NCBI RefSeq assembly: GCF_014191605.1
Contig: NZ_JACHWU010000002.1
Coordinates: forward strand, 62,001 to 126,000
DNA from: Prauserella isguenensis
GTDB taxonomy: Bacteria > Actinomycetota > Actinomycetes > Mycobacteriales > Pseudonocardiaceae
Length of the DNA: 64,000 nucleotides
Direction: 5' to 3'
Shown here piece after piece: positions 1 through 8,880 of the stretch. A program made the translations under genes and the position numbers. The notes beneath the pieces were generated by a model, which searched no databases, was not told where the DNA came from, and saw nothing but the letters and a program-made list of their open reading frames with translations. Position 1 is the first letter of the stretch, and the number at the start of each line of letters is the position of its first letter.

Positions 1-106
1 CGCGACGGTGCGCGCGTCGTTCTACCTGTACAACGAACCGTCCGAAGTGGATGCGCTGGTCGCGGGCGTGCGCGAGGCGCAGCGGTTCTTCGGAGTGGGG
101 GAGTAG
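1..106 (+). CDS. sufS: Cysteine desulfurase SufS, C-terminal end only
   Basis: The reading frame that starts at base 2 stays open to a TAG at 104-106 and encodes about 34 residues ending in REAQRFFGVGE. The segment ASFYLYN followed by E-x-D-ALVAGV is the usual end of group II cysteine desulfurases, which take sulfur from cysteine for Fe-S cluster assembly. The gene begins left of the window. It lies 4 bases before sufU, the normal actinobacterial SUF order (sufS-sufU-sufT). The identification rests on a short tail plus context. Confidence 0.85.
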   Translation, partial: ATVRASFYLYNEPSEVDALVAGVREAQRFFGVGE

Positions 107-110
107 AGGC

Positions 111-563
111 ATGCAGCTCGAGAGCATGTACCAGGAGATCATCCTGGATCACTACAAGAACCCGCATGCCCGCGGTCTGCGTGAACCGTTCGACGGCGAG
201 TCGTTCCAGGTCAACCCGACCTGCGGCGACGAGGTGACCTTGCGTGTCAAGGTCACCGAGGACGGCAAGATCGAGGACGTGTCGTACGAGGGCCAGGGCT
301 GTTCCATCAGTCAGGCGTCGACGTCGGTGATGACCGACCTGGTGATCGGCCACAGTGTCGACGAAGCCATGACCACGATGGATGCGTTCACGGAGCTGAT
401 GCAGGGACGCGGCCAGGTCGAACCGGACGAGGACGTGCTCGACGACGGCATCGCGTTCGCCGGCGTGGCGAAGTATCCTGCGCGGGTGAAGTGCGCGTTG
501 CTGGGATGGATGGCCTTCAAGGACGCACTGGCCCGCACATCGAACGGCGCGGAGGCCGTGTGA
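111..563 (+). CDS. sufU: SUF system sulfur-transfer protein SufU
   Basis: A 150-residue protein of the IscU/SufU fold. SufU is a zinc protein that accepts persulfide sulfur from SufS and passes it to the SufBCD scaffold. The zinc ligands are visible: Cys38 and Asp40 in NPTCGD, Cys64 in EGQGCSIS and Cys128 in RVKCALLGW. The SufU-specific insert between the second and third cysteines is present, which separates it from IscU. The ATG at 111 lies 4 bases after the sufS stop with GAGTAGAGG in front, so the genes are co-transcribed. Length is typical of the family. Confidence 0.95.
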   Translation: MQLESMYQEIILDHYKNPHARGLREPFDGESFQVNPTCGDEVTLRVKVTEDGKIEDVSYEGQGCSISQASTSVMTDLVIGHSVDEAMTTMDAFTELMQGRGQVEPDEDVLDDGIAFAGVAKYPARVKCALLGWMAFKDALARTSNGAEAV

Positions 564-678
564 GCGACAATCGCGCTTGCGCAGCACCCGCGCCAAGGGC
601 CGACCGGGTTGGGCCCCCGCTGTGGGAGGCTGTTACGCCACAGCAGGGGAGGGTGTCCCGCGAGATTGAGGTGGAAGC

Positions 679-1095
679 ATGACCGAAGCCGGCACGCAGC
701 AGGAGCGAGAGGGCCGTACCGCGGCCGATCTCGACCAGGAGGCGCAGGCAGCCGAGGCATCGTCGGCGGGTGGCGACGTCGCCAAGGTCGAGGACCTCGA
801 GGAGGCCATGCGTGACGTGGTCGACCCCGAGCTCGGCATCAACGTCGTCGACCTGGGCCTGGTGTACGACATTCGGGTGGAGCCGGACAACACGGCGACC
901 ATCGACATGACGTTGACGTCGGCGGCCTGCCCGCTGACGGACGTGATCGAGGACCAGACGGCGTCGGTGCTGAAGGGTTCCGGCAAGCTCGTCGACGATT
1001 ACCGGATCAACTGGGTCTGGATGCCGCCGTGGGGCCCGGAGAAGATCACCGACGACGGTCGCGAGCAGTTGCGCGCCCTCGGGTTCACCGTCTGA
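679..1095 (+). CDS. SufT-like DUF59/MIP18 metal-sulfur cluster assembly factor
   Basis: A 138-residue protein. Residues 1-35 are acidic and low in complexity. The rest is a DUF59 domain: LEEAMRDVVDPELGINVVDLGLVYDI, then the conserved TSAACPLTD with the functional cysteine, and a WMPPWGPEKIT end. Proteins of this family (SufT, PaaD, MIP18) help deliver Fe-S clusters to target enzymes, and a copy at the end of the actinobacterial suf operon is usual. The ATG at 679 has GAGGTGG 7 bases upstream. The gap to sufU is 115 bases, without an obvious promoter, so co-transcription is likely. Confidence 0.9.
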   Translation: MTEAGTQQEREGRTAADLDQEAQAAEASSAGGDVAKVEDLEEAMRDVVDPELGINVVDLGLVYDIRVEPDNTATIDMTLTSAACPLTDVIEDQTASVLKGSGKLVDDYRINWVWMPPWGPEKITDDGREQLRALGFTV

Positions 1096-1120
1096 GGCGT
1101 TCGACGGCCTGATTCGACGT

Positions 1121-1158
1121 CACGTGCCGGACACCCATTCCCGGGTGTCCGGCACGTG
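1121..1158. terminator. Strong hairpin between convergent suf and carnitine operons
   Basis: A perfect 16-bp inverted repeat (1121-1136 with 1143-1158, half-site CACGTGCCGGACACCC) with a six-base loop, followed by TGTTT. It lies 25 bases after the sufT-like stop and before the end of the facing minus-strand gene, so it can end transcription from both sides. Confidence 0.85.
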
Positions 1159-1244
1159 TGTTTCGTGGGGGCCGCCCTGGGCGACGGCGGGCGGCGCGTC
1201 TGCCAGGGCGGCGGCTCGGGCGGGCGCGTCGGGAGCGGCGAGGG

Positions 1245-2336
1245 TCAGAGGGACGCGCTGAGTGCTTCGAGGAGCCGGTCGGCGCGGCCGTCGGCGTTCT
1301 CGCTGCGCAGTTCGTTGGTGACGAACGAGAATCCGAGTCGTTCCCGGGGCCACGCGCCGTGGCGCCCGCCGCCGGCCCCGGAGTGGCCGAACGCGCCCGC
1401 CGACCGTCCAGTGGGCCCGTAGGTGCCGATCGGATCCTCGAGTTCGTAGCCGAGGCCGAACCGCAGTGGCCGGTCGTTGAGGGCGTCGACGCCCTCGGAC
1501 CAGGCGCGGGTGGCCCGGGCGAGCGTGTCCGGCGCCACGACGTGGCCGCGGGCGAGCAGATCGTAGAGCCGCGCCATCGACAGGGCCGTGCCGGTGCCGC
1601 TTCCGGCGGCCAGTTCGGCGCGGCGGTAGGCGGCCGAATTCATCCGCTCGTCCGAGTCGAGCAGCCCCGCGTACATGCGTTCGACGACCTTCCGGCGTTC
1701 CGGGTCGTCGAGGAACGTGCTGATGGCGTACCCGGGTGCGCGCTGCAGCCGTGCCGTGCGGGCGTCGAGGTGCTCGGGCGTGCCGAGGTGCAGGTCGAGC
1801 CCGAACGGCTCGGCCACGACCTCCCGCACCAGGGTGCCCACGGAGCGGCCCGTCGCGCGGCGCAGCAGTTCCGCCACGAGATGGCCGAAGGTCAGGGCGT
1901 GGTAGGCCACGCGCGTTCCCGGCGTCCACAACGGATCCTGCGCCGCCAGCAGCGCGGCGCAGGATCGGTTGTCGAGCATGTCGTGCTCGCCGTCCACATA
2001 GGGCAGACCGGCGGTGTGTGACAGCACCTGGCCGATCGTGGCGTCGGCGGTGAACTCGGGCCACAGGTCCCGGACGGGTGCGGCCGGGTCGAGGACGTCG
2101 AGCGCCGCGACGACGGTGGCGACGACGCCCTTCGTCCCGGAGAACAGGACGCACAGGGTGTCCTCGCGCCACGGCACGGCCGATCCCGGGTCGGCGAGGC
2201 CGCCCCACAGGTCGACCACCGCCGTGCCGTCGCGTACGACGGAGAACGAGGAACCGCCGCGCGCGTCGGCGAGTACATCGGTGAAGGCGTCCCGCACGGG
2301 TTCGAAACCCGGTGCGACCGTCCCGTGGACCGCCAT
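1245..2336 (-). CDS. Serine hydrolase, beta-lactamase (class C/esterase VIII) family
   Basis: A 363-residue cytoplasmic protein of the penicillin-binding-protein/beta-lactamase fold without a signal peptide. The nucleophile motif SxxK is seen in FSGTKG near residue 68, followed by HTAGLPY and a Tyr motif (VAYHALTFG). HSGAGGG stands where beta-lactamases have KTG, as in family VIII esterases and EstB. It is the last gene of the minus-strand operon; its ATG lies 2 bases after the stop of the transporter ATPase. I infer that it cleaves an ester or amide brought in by that transporter, possibly an O-acylcarnitine, because cytoplasmic esterase, importer and carnitine enzymes share one transcript. 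The substrate is not shown by sequence. Confidence 0.8.
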   Translation of the reverse strand: MAVHGTVAPGFEPVRDAFTDVLADARGGSSFSVVRDGTAVVDLWGGLADPGSAVPWREDTLCVLFSGTKGVVATVVAALDVLDPAAPVRDLWPEFTADATIGQVLSHTAGLPYVDGEHDMLDNRSCAALLAAQDPLWTPGTRVAYHALTFGHLVAELLRRATGRSVGTLVREVVAEPFGLDLHLGTPEHLDARTARLQRAPGYAISTFLDDPERRKVVERMYAGLLDSDERMNSAAYRRAELAAGSGTGTALSMARLYDLLARGHVVAPDTLARATRAWSEGVDALNDRPLRFGLGYELEDPIGTYGPTGRSAGAFGHSGAGGGRHGAWPRERLGFSFVTNELRSENADGRADRLLEALSASL

Positions 2337-2338
2337 CG

Positions 2339-4036
2339 TCACATCCTCGGCGTGTTGGCGAGTAGTTCGCGCGTGTACTCGTGTGACGGCGAGTCGAGGA
2401 CCTCGTCGACCGTGCCGGATTCGACGACCTCTCCGCCGCGCAGTACCGCGATCCGGTCGGCGACGTGCCGTGCCAGCGCGATGTTGTGGGTGACGAACAG
2501 CATCGCGGTGCCCAGGTCGCGCCGTAGCTCGCAGAGCAGGTCGACGATCGTGGCCTGCACGGAGACGTCGAGCGCGGAGGTCACCTCGTCGCACAGCAGT
2601 ACCTCAGGCGTGGTCACCAGCGCACGGGCGATGGCCGCGCGCTGGCGCTGCCCGCCCGAGAGCTCGTCGGGAAGCCGCTGCGCGAGCGCGGGATCGAGAC
2701 GGACCCGTTCCAGCGTCTCGGCCACGCGTGCGCGTCGTGCGGTGACGTCGAGGTCCGTCAGGGTCCGCAACGGCAACTCCACCGATTGGGCGATGGTCTT
2801 GCGGGGGTTGAGGGACGAGTACGGGCTCTGGAACACGTACTGCACCGAGCGCAGCTGCTCCGCGGTGCGCCGCTGCGTCGAGGCGGCCAGCGGCGCACCG
2901 GCCAGCGACACCGTGCCGGTGTGCGGTTCACCCAGTCCGGCCACGCATTGCGACAGCGTGGTCTTACCGGAGCCCGATTCGCCGAGCAGCATCAGGCATT
3001 CGCCTGCGCGTACGTCCAGAGACACGTCGCGCAACACCCGGTGGTCGCCGTACGAGACGGACAGGCCGGACACCGACAGGGCAGGCGTGTGCTCCGGGAT
3101 GCCGCTCGAGGCGGGCGTGGAACCGCCTGCCCCTGCGCACGCACCCGCGGCAGGGGCGTCACCGTCCGATGCGGACGCGACGGCGTGCGTGCCGGGTGCG
3201 GACGCCGCGGTGACACCCGTGCCGTCGAGGTGCGGCACCGCGGTGACGAGTTCCCGGGTGTAGGCGTGCGAGGGCGCGCGGAGCACCTCCTCGGCGGAGC
3301 CGCACTCGACGACCTCGCCGCGGCGCAGCACCGCGACCCGGTGGGCGATCGTGGCGACGACCGCCAGGTCGTGGGTGATGTAGAGCGCGGCGGTGTCGTG
3401 TTCGGTGGTCAGCGCCGCGACCGTGCGCAGGACCAGCGTCTGCGTGGTGACGTCGAGTCCGGTCGTCGGCTCGTCGAGCACCACGACGCTCGGCCTGCAG
3501 GCGAACGCCATCGCGATGCCGACGCGCTGCTGCTGGCCGCCGGACAGTTCGTGCGGGTACCGGCGCCGGTAGGCCTCGTCGTCGGGGAGGCCGACCTCGG
3601 CCAGCACCTCGCCGACGCGTGCGGAGCGTTCGGCCGCGGACGCGCCGTAGCCGTGCGTCTCGAGCACCTCGTCGATCTGCCTGCCGATGCGCAGCGCCGG
3701 GTTGAGCGAGGCCGCCGGGTCCTGGGGAATGTAGGCGACGGTGCTGCCGCGCAGCGCCCGGCGTTCCCGCTCGCCTGCGTCCAGCACGGACACCGGCGCC
3801 GCGTCACCGGACTGCACCGAGACGTCGCCGCCGGTGTGGACGAGCCCGCGGCGGAAGTGGCCGAGCGCGGCCAGCCCCGCCGTGGTCTTGCCGGAGCCGG
3901 ATTCGCCGACCAGCGCCAGCACCTCCCCGGGAGCGATCTCGTACGACACGCCTTTCAGCACGGGTTGTCCGGTGACGGTGTCGACGCGCAGGTTCCGGGC
4001 GACGAGGGTATGGGTCACCGTGGTGGTTGCGGTCAT
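2339..4036 (-). CDS. Opp/Dpp-type ABC transporter, fused double ATPase (DppD-DppF)
   Basis: A 565-residue protein with two complete ABC ATPase domains. Domain 1 (about 8-255) has Walker A GESGSGKTT, signature LSGGQQQR and Walker B VVVLDEPT; domain 2 (about 305-560) repeats GESGSGKTT, LSGGQRQR and a Walker B ending LLCDEVTSALD. Both have the oligopeptide-family Q-loop with SLNP (AASLNP, SSLNP). A Pro/Ala/Gly-rich linker joins them. Most Opp/Dpp systems use two separate ATPases; this is the fused arrangement. The ATG at 4036 overlaps the dppC stop (ATGA) and has AGGAGG upstream. It powers the importer formed with the next three genes. Confidence 0.93.
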   Translation of the reverse strand: MTATTTVTHTLVARNLRVDTVTGQPVLKGVSYEIAPGEVLALVGESGSGKTTAGLAALGHFRRGLVHTGGDVSVQSGDAAPVSVLDAGERERRALRGSTVAYIPQDPAASLNPALRIGRQIDEVLETHGYGASAAERSARVGEVLAEVGLPDDEAYRRRYPHELSGGQQQRVGIAMAFACRPSVVVLDEPTTGLDVTTQTLVLRTVAALTTEHDTAALYITHDLAVVATIAHRVAVLRRGEVVECGSAEEVLRAPSHAYTRELVTAVPHLDGTGVTAASAPGTHAVASASDGDAPAAGACAGAGGSTPASSGIPEHTPALSVSGLSVSYGDHRVLRDVSLDVRAGECLMLLGESGSGKTTLSQCVAGLGEPHTGTVSLAGAPLAASTQRRTAEQLRSVQYVFQSPYSSLNPRKTIAQSVELPLRTLTDLDVTARRARVAETLERVRLDPALAQRLPDELSGGQRQRAAIARALVTTPEVLLCDEVTSALDVSVQATIVDLLCELRRDLGTAMLFVTHNIALARHVADRIAVLRGGEVVESGTVDEVLDSPSHEYTRELLANTPRM

Positions 4037-4914
4037 GCCGAGGCCTCCTTCGCTGAGTGCGACGTGCCTGCGTTCGAGGTGCGCGCGGCCGCCGAGGCGA
4101 GCGAGTCGGTGATCAGGTTCGTGCCGACGGTCAGCACGGCGATCGCGAGCACGGGCAGCACCACGCCCCACGGTTCGACGACCAGGGCGATGCGGTTCTC
4201 GTTGATCATCAGGCCCCAGTCCGCGGTCGGCGGCTGGATGCCGAGGCCGAGGAACGACAGGGACGCGACGTAGCCGATGGAGTACGTCAGCCGCAGGCCG
4301 AGTTCGACCATCAGCGGACCGGTGATGTTGGGCAGCACCTCGCGCAGCAGGATGCGCCTGCGCGGCATGGCGTACATGCGGGCGGCGCGAATGAAGTCCG
4401 CGTCCTTGACCGCCACCGTGGACTGTCTGGCCACACGGGCGACCCGGGGCGCGTGGGTGATACCGATGACCAGCACCAGCAGCCAGCCTTCCGGGCCGAT
4501 CATGGCGATCGCCAGCAGCGCGAACACCAGCTGCGGGAACGACAGCAGCACGTCGCTGCCGCGCATGATCAGCGAGTCGAGCCTGCCTCCGCTGTAGCCG
4601 GCGAACATGCCCAAGGCGGCTCCCAGCACCAGGCCGAGCGCCGTGGCCAACACCGCGTAGATCAGCAGCGTCAGGCCACCGGAGAGGAACCGCGTGAACA
4701 CGTCGCGCCCGAGGCCGTCGGTGCCGGCGATGCCGCCCGACTGGAACGGTTTGCCCGCGAAGCCGGTCGTGTCGTGGCCGGTCAGCCAGGGGCCCACCCA
4801 CGGGCCGAGTACCGCGACGCCGACGACGACCGTCGTGAGTGCCAGGCCGATCTTCGCCTGGGGCAGGGCCAACGCGCGCCGCAGCAGCGTGGGTTGTGTG
4901 GTCGTCGCCGTCAT
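4033..4914 (-). CDS. Opp/Dpp-type ABC transporter permease (DppC-like)
   Basis: A 293-residue inner-membrane permease. A first membrane helix at about residues 20-42 precedes a periplasmic stretch with the GTDGLGRDVFTRFLSGG motif of DppC/OppC N-termini. The BPD transporter core has five further helices, and the EAA loop for ATPase contact is visible (AARMYAMPRRRILLREVLPN). It overlaps dppB upstream and the fused ATPase downstream by 4 bases each (ATGA), so all three are translationally coupled. Confidence 0.93.
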   Translation of the reverse strand: MTATTTQPTLLRRALALPQAKIGLALTTVVVGVAVLGPWVGPWLTGHDTTGFAGKPFQSGGIAGTDGLGRDVFTRFLSGGLTLLIYAVLATALGLVLGAALGMFAGYSGGRLDSLIMRGSDVLLSFPQLVFALLAIAMIGPEGWLLVLVIGITHAPRVARVARQSTVAVKDADFIRAARMYAMPRRRILLREVLPNITGPLMVELGLRLTYSIGYVASLSFLGLGIQPPTADWGLMINENRIALVVEPWGVVLPVLAIAVLTVGTNLITDSLASAAARTSNAGTSHSAKEASA

Positions 4915-5867
4915 CGGGACACCTCCGCGCGCAGCTTGGGGTTGGTCATGATGCCGACGATGTCGGCGATCAGATTCACCACGATGTAGACGCCGGCGAT
5001 GAGCAGCGTGATCGCCTGGACGACCGCGACGTCACGGTTGTTGACCGCGTCGATGAGCGCCTGTCCGATGCCGGGGTAGCGGAAGAGGAACTCGACCACC
5101 ACGACACCGCCCGCGAGCCACGCCAGCTGGATCGCGATCACCTGTGCGACGGGGCCGATCGCATGCGGTACGGCGTGCCGGGTGATGACGACCCGTTCGG
5201 GAAGGCCTTTGAGGCGGGCCATCTCGACGTAGCCGCTGTCGAGCACCTCGCTCATCGTCGCGCGCATCATGCGCGTGATGTAGGGGGTGACGACGAGCGT
5301 CAGCGTCAGAATCGGCAACACGAGCTGGATCGGCTGCGACCACACCGGCTCACCGGGCGGTGCCAGCGTCACGGAGGGGAACACGGGCAGCACCGTCGTC
5401 GACAGCACGACGATCAGCGCGACACCGATGACGAACTCGGGAAGCGCGGCGACGACCAGGCTGATGCCGGACACGGTGTGGTCGACGGCGCGGCCGCGCC
5501 GCAACGCCGACCACGTGCCGAGCGCGAGGCCACCGGCCGTGCTGATCACGGCGGCGCCGACGAGCAGCACCAGCGAGGCGCCGATGCGGCCGCCCAGCAG
5601 CTCGGTCACCGGGCCCTGGGAGGCAGCCGACGTGCCGAGGTCGCCGGTCAGCACACCACCGAGCCAGTCGAGGTAGCGCTGCCACACGGGCGCGTCGAGG
5701 CCGAGTTGCTCGTTCAGCGCGGCGATGCGCTCGGGCGTGGCCTGCTGGCCGAGGATGGCCCGGGCCGGATCACCCGGCAGCAGCAACGTCGCGACGAACA
5801 CCAGCAGCGACACCAGCCACAACACGGCGACGCTGACCGCGAGCCTGCGCAGAATCAGTCGGAACAC
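4911..5867 (-). CDS. Opp/Dpp-type ABC transporter permease (DppB-like)
   Basis: A 318-residue permease with the N-terminal helix of the DppB/OppB family (RRLAVSVAVLWLVSLLVFVATLLLPGDPARAILG split by PGDPA), the standard long periplasmic loop and a C-terminal core with EAA loop (EMARLKGLPERVVITRHAVPHA). The GTG start at 5867 has AGGTGAGGA upstream. It lies 15 bases after the solute-binding protein gene and overlaps dppC by 4 bases. The family imports oligopeptides, nickel or cationic small molecules; the neighbours here suggest carnitine or a derivative. Confidence 0.93.
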   Translation of the reverse strand: MFRLILRRLAVSVAVLWLVSLLVFVATLLLPGDPARAILGQQATPERIAALNEQLGLDAPVWQRYLDWLGGVLTGDLGTSAASQGPVTELLGGRIGASLVLLVGAAVISTAGGLALGTWSALRRGRAVDHTVSGISLVVAALPEFVIGVALIVVLSTTVLPVFPSVTLAPPGEPVWSQPIQLVLPILTLTLVVTPYITRMMRATMSEVLDSGYVEMARLKGLPERVVITRHAVPHAIGPVAQVIAIQLAWLAGGVVVVEFLFRYPGIGQALIDAVNNRDVAVVQAITLLIAGVYIVVNLIADIVGIMTNPKLRAEVSR

Positions 5868-5882
5868 GAAATCCTCACCTCC

Positions 5883-7448
5883 TCAGCCGAGCCAGACGTG
5901 GCCGAACGAATAGCCGGACAGGGGCAGGCCGGTGCGGTCCGGGACGAGCCCGGCGACGTAGACCTGATGGGCGTCGACCTGGTTGACGAATCCCCAGACG
6001 ATCAGGCCGCCGCGTTCGTACTCGATGCGCTGCGCTTGTTTCAGCAGTCGGGCGCGTTTGCCGGTGTCGCTCGTGCGGTTCGCCGTGCGGACGAGCCGCA
6101 CGAACTCCGGGTCCTGCCAGTGCGTCTCGTTGTAGGGCGAGTCCGGCAGTGAGCCGTTCGCGACCTGCGGCAGGTAGTTGCGCGTGTACCAGAAGTCCTG
6201 GGCGAAATCCCACTTCAGGTAGTTGTCGCCGTAGAAGGTGGTGGTGTCGACGCGCCGGAGGCGCACGTTCACGCCGGCGGCCTTCGCCTGCTGCTGGAAC
6301 ACCTGTGCGGCCTCGACGGCCCCGGCCTGGATGGGCGCGGTGACGAGTTCGATGTCGAGGTTCGACTTGCCTGCCTCGGCCAGGAGCCTGCGCGCCTCGG
6401 CGATGTCTTGCGTGCGTTGGGGCAGCTCGGAGGCGTAGGCGGGATCGAACGGTGCGTACAGGTCGTTGCCGACGCGGCCCTGACCGGACAGCACCTGGTT
6501 GATCATCTGCTCGCGGTCGACGACGAGGCGCAGGGCCTGCCGGACGCGTACGTCGTCGAACGGCGGACGGTCGACGCGCATGGTGAACGGCAGCCACGTG
6601 CCGGTCTCCGACGAGAGGATGCGCATCCGTTCGTCGCTGCGCAGGACGTCGACGAGTGCGACGGGCACCTGGTCGATCGCGTCGACCTGGGAGGCGAGCA
6701 GCGCGTTGATCCGTGCGTCGTCCTCGGTGAAGTTGATGAGGACGAGCTCGTCGAGGTACGGCCGGTCGGGACGCCAGTAATGCGGGTTGCGCACGAACCG
6801 GCTCTGCAGTCCCGCGGTGAACGACTCGGCGCGGAAAGGGCCGGTTCCGACCGGCTTCGCGACGTCGAAGTCGGCGGGCACGATGCCGAGGGAGTACTGG
6901 CCGAGGTAGTCGGCGAACACCGCCGACGGTTCGCTCAGGTGGAACTCGACCTGCCGGTCGCCCTTGGCGGTCACACTGTCGAGCATCGAGAGGCTGGCCG
7001 CGCCGGACTTCGGGTCGTCGGGGTCCATGATGCGGCGGAACGTGGCGACGACGTCCGCCGGGGTCACCGGCCTGCCGTCGTGGAACCGGATGTCTTTGCG
7101 GAGGGTCGCGGTCCAGGTCGCCGCGTCGGCCGAGGGTTCGAGTTTCTCGGCGACGAGGTACGAGACCTCGTAGTCGTGGTCGCGGTAGACCAGCGGTTCG
7201 TAGAGGTTGCGCACCCGCGCGATGTCCGGGTTGGTGGTGGGCGAGTGCGGGTCGAGTGAGTCGGAGGCGCCACCGCCGGTGACGCCGACGCGCAGCGTGC
7301 CGCCGCGCTTCGGAGGGCCGGTCGGCGCCGCGGCGGCGTCACTGCGCCCGCCGCAGGCCGACAGGAACGGGACGGCGCCGGCCAGCGCGGCGCTACCGAG
7401 GAGGAACTTCCTTCGAGAGATACGGGTGTCGTGGTTGTCTAGGGACAT
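5883..7448 (-). CDS. ABC transporter solute-binding lipoprotein, SBP family 5
   Basis: A 521-residue extracytoplasmic binding protein. The N-terminus has a twin-arginine signal (SRRKFL) that runs through a hydrophobic stretch to a lipobox LSAC, so it is probably exported folded by Tat and anchored through the cysteine near residue 32. The mature part has SBP_bac_5 landmarks: RNLYEPLVYRDHDYE, LRKDIRFHDGRPVTPADVV, VGTGPFR, VRQALRLVVDREQM. It lies 30 bases downstream of the thioesterase gene and heads the importer. Ligand is not readable from sequence; position inside a carnitine operon points to carnitine, acylcarnitine or a related betaine. Confidence 0.92.
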   Translation of the reverse strand: MSLDNHDTRISRRKFLLGSAALAGAVPFLSACGGRSDAAAAPTGPPKRGGTLRVGVTGGGASDSLDPHSPTTNPDIARVRNLYEPLVYRDHDYEVSYLVAEKLEPSADAATWTATLRKDIRFHDGRPVTPADVVATFRRIMDPDDPKSGAASLSMLDSVTAKGDRQVEFHLSEPSAVFADYLGQYSLGIVPADFDVAKPVGTGPFRAESFTAGLQSRFVRNPHYWRPDRPYLDELVLINFTEDDARINALLASQVDAIDQVPVALVDVLRSDERMRILSSETGTWLPFTMRVDRPPFDDVRVRQALRLVVDREQMINQVLSGQGRVGNDLYAPFDPAYASELPQRTQDIAEARRLLAEAGKSNLDIELVTAPIQAGAVEAAQVFQQQAKAAGVNVRLRRVDTTTFYGDNYLKWDFAQDFWYTRNYLPQVANGSLPDSPYNETHWQDPEFVRLVRTANRTSDTGKRARLLKQAQRIEYERGGLIVWGFVNQVDAHQVYVAGLVPDRTGLPLSGYSFGHVWLG

Positions 7449-7478
7449 GAAGGGCTTTCCGTCGGGGACAGGGGCGGG

Positions 7479-7916
7479 TCATGAGCGGATCGCTCTTCCC
7501 GCGTACTCCGGCGCCGGCTGGAGCAGGCGGCGGAGCTTGTCCGCCACGTGATCCGGGAACGGCGCCGCCCCCTCGTCGGCGACGTGGATCGCCGTCAGCT
7601 CTTCGGTCGCCACGAGCTCTCCGCCGACGCGGAGTTCGTGGCACAGCACTGCCTTCTTGGCCGCCACCGAGGTCACGAACGTGGTGACGTGGAGGTCGGC
7701 GCCGGCGCCGACCTCCCGCAGGTACCGCACGTGTGCCTCGACGGTGTAGAGCGAACACCCGGTCTCGGCGCGGTACGTCTCGCCGAGACCGACGTGGTCC
7801 ATCAGGTTCGTCGTGGCGAAGCCGAACACCATGACGTAGAACGGCTCGCTGAGGTGACCGTTGTAGTCGATCCATTCGTCGCGGACCCGGTCGAGGTACT
7901 CGAGGACGTCAGTCAT
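7479..7916 (-). CDS. cdhB: Acyl-CoA thioesterase, probable betainyl-CoA thioesterase CdhB
   Basis: A 145-residue single hotdog domain. The active-site turn WIDYNGHLSEPFY (Asp-x-Asn-x-His type) is at about residue 17 and the second hotdog half has VEAHVRYLREV. In the Pseudomonas/Sinorhizobium carnitine route, CdhB hydrolyses betainyl-CoA to glycine betaine and CoA. The substrate is inferred from direct coupling to the dehydrogenase and BKACE genes: the ATG at 7916 overlaps the dehydrogenase stop by 8 bases. An alternative ATG exists 30 bases upstream at 7946, but it would lie deeper inside the dehydrogenase gene and gives a Pro-rich N-terminus. Confidence 0.85.
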   Translation of the reverse strand: MTDVLEYLDRVRDEWIDYNGHLSEPFYVMVFGFATTNLMDHVGLGETYRAETGCSLYTVEAHVRYLREVGAGADLHVTTFVTSVAAKKAVLCHELRVGGELVATEELTAIHVADEGAAPFPDHVADKLRRLLQPAPEYAGRAIRS

Positions 7917-8880
7917 CGGTGCGTCCCCGGGATTCGGCGACGGCACGCTGCACCGCGATGACGGCGCGGTCCCGCTCGGCGACGAGCTCGGCGATGCTCC
8001 GGCCGTCGGCCTCGGACTCGCAGCCCGCGACCATGTCGTCGCGCAGCCGTGTCGTCAGTTCCGGCGCGGTGAGCCTCGTCCACGGTGCCTCGAGCGACGG
8101 TCCGAAGTGGTCGAGCATGTGTGCCATACCGCCCTCGCCGCCCGCGAGGTGGAACGTCAGGCACGGGCCGTGGACCGGCCAGCGCAGGCCGGGGCCGTCG
8201 GTGATGGCGGTGTCGATCTGCTCGACGGTCGCCTCGCCCTCGGACACCATGTGGAGCGCCTCCCGCCAGAGCGCCTCCTGCAGGCGATTGGCGATGAAGC
8301 CCGGCAGCTCGCGGTCCATGGTGATGACGGACTTGCCGACGTGCCGGTAGAACGCGCTCGCCCGGTCGACCGCCCAGCGTTCGGACTTCTCGCCGCCGAC
8401 GACCTCGACGAGCGGGATGAGGTACGGCGGATTGAACGGGTGGCCGACGACGAGCCGCGCGGGGTTGGCGGCGGTCGTGGCCATGTCGCTCATCGGAAAT
8501 CCCGAGGTGGACGAGGCGATGACCACGTCCGGTGCCGTGGCGGCGTCGATGTCGGCGAGGAGCGTGCGCTTGAGGTCGAGGTCCTCGGGCGCGCTCTCCT
8601 GCACGAACTCGGCGTTGTCGACGGCCTCCGCCAGGGTCGGCAGCACGGTGAGGTTGTCCTGGGCTGCGCCCTCGGCCAGGCCCAGTTCGGTCAGTGCGGG
8701 CCACGCGCCCGCCACGACGCGGCGCAGCTTCGCCTCGGCGTCGGGTGCCGGGTCCCAGGCGCGTACCCGGTAGCCGCGCGCGAGGAAGTGGGCGGCCCAG
8801 CCGCCGCCGATGACGCCGGCGCCGATGCAGGCGACGGTGGTGATGCCTGCCGGGTCGATGTCGGAGGGGGTGTCAGGCAC
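7909..8880 (-). CDS. cdhA: L-carnitine dehydrogenase (3-hydroxyacyl-CoA dehydrogenase fold)
   Basis: A 323-residue NAD-dependent dehydrogenase. The Rossmann motif GAGVIGGGW is at residues 20-28, the catalytic-loop landmarks are [17 protein letters not shown] and [18 protein letters not shown], and the dimer helix has [16 protein letters not shown]. Those features are those of L-carnitine dehydrogenase, which oxidises L-carnitine to 3-dehydrocarnitine, rather than of CoA-dependent HBD enzymes, though the two are related. The assignment is supported by the flanking BKACE and thioesterase genes, the known cdhABC trio. The GTG start at 8880 overlaps the BKACE stop by 8 bases. Confidence 0.9.
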   Translation of the reverse strand: MPDTPSDIDPAGITTVACIGAGVIGGGWAAHFLARGYRVRAWDPAPDAEAKLRRVVAGAWPALTELGLAEGAAQDNLTVLPTLAEAVDNAEFVQESAPEDLDLKRTLLADIDAATAPDVVIASSTSGFPMSDMATTAANPARLVVGHPFNPPYLIPLVEVVGGEKSERWAVDRASAFYRHVGKSVITMDRELPGFIANRLQEALWREALHMVSEGEATVEQIDTAITDGPGLRWPVHGPCLTFHLAGGEGGMAHMLDHFGPSLEAPWTRLTAPELTTRLRDDMVAGCESEADGRSIAELVAERDRAVIAVQRAVAESRGRTDD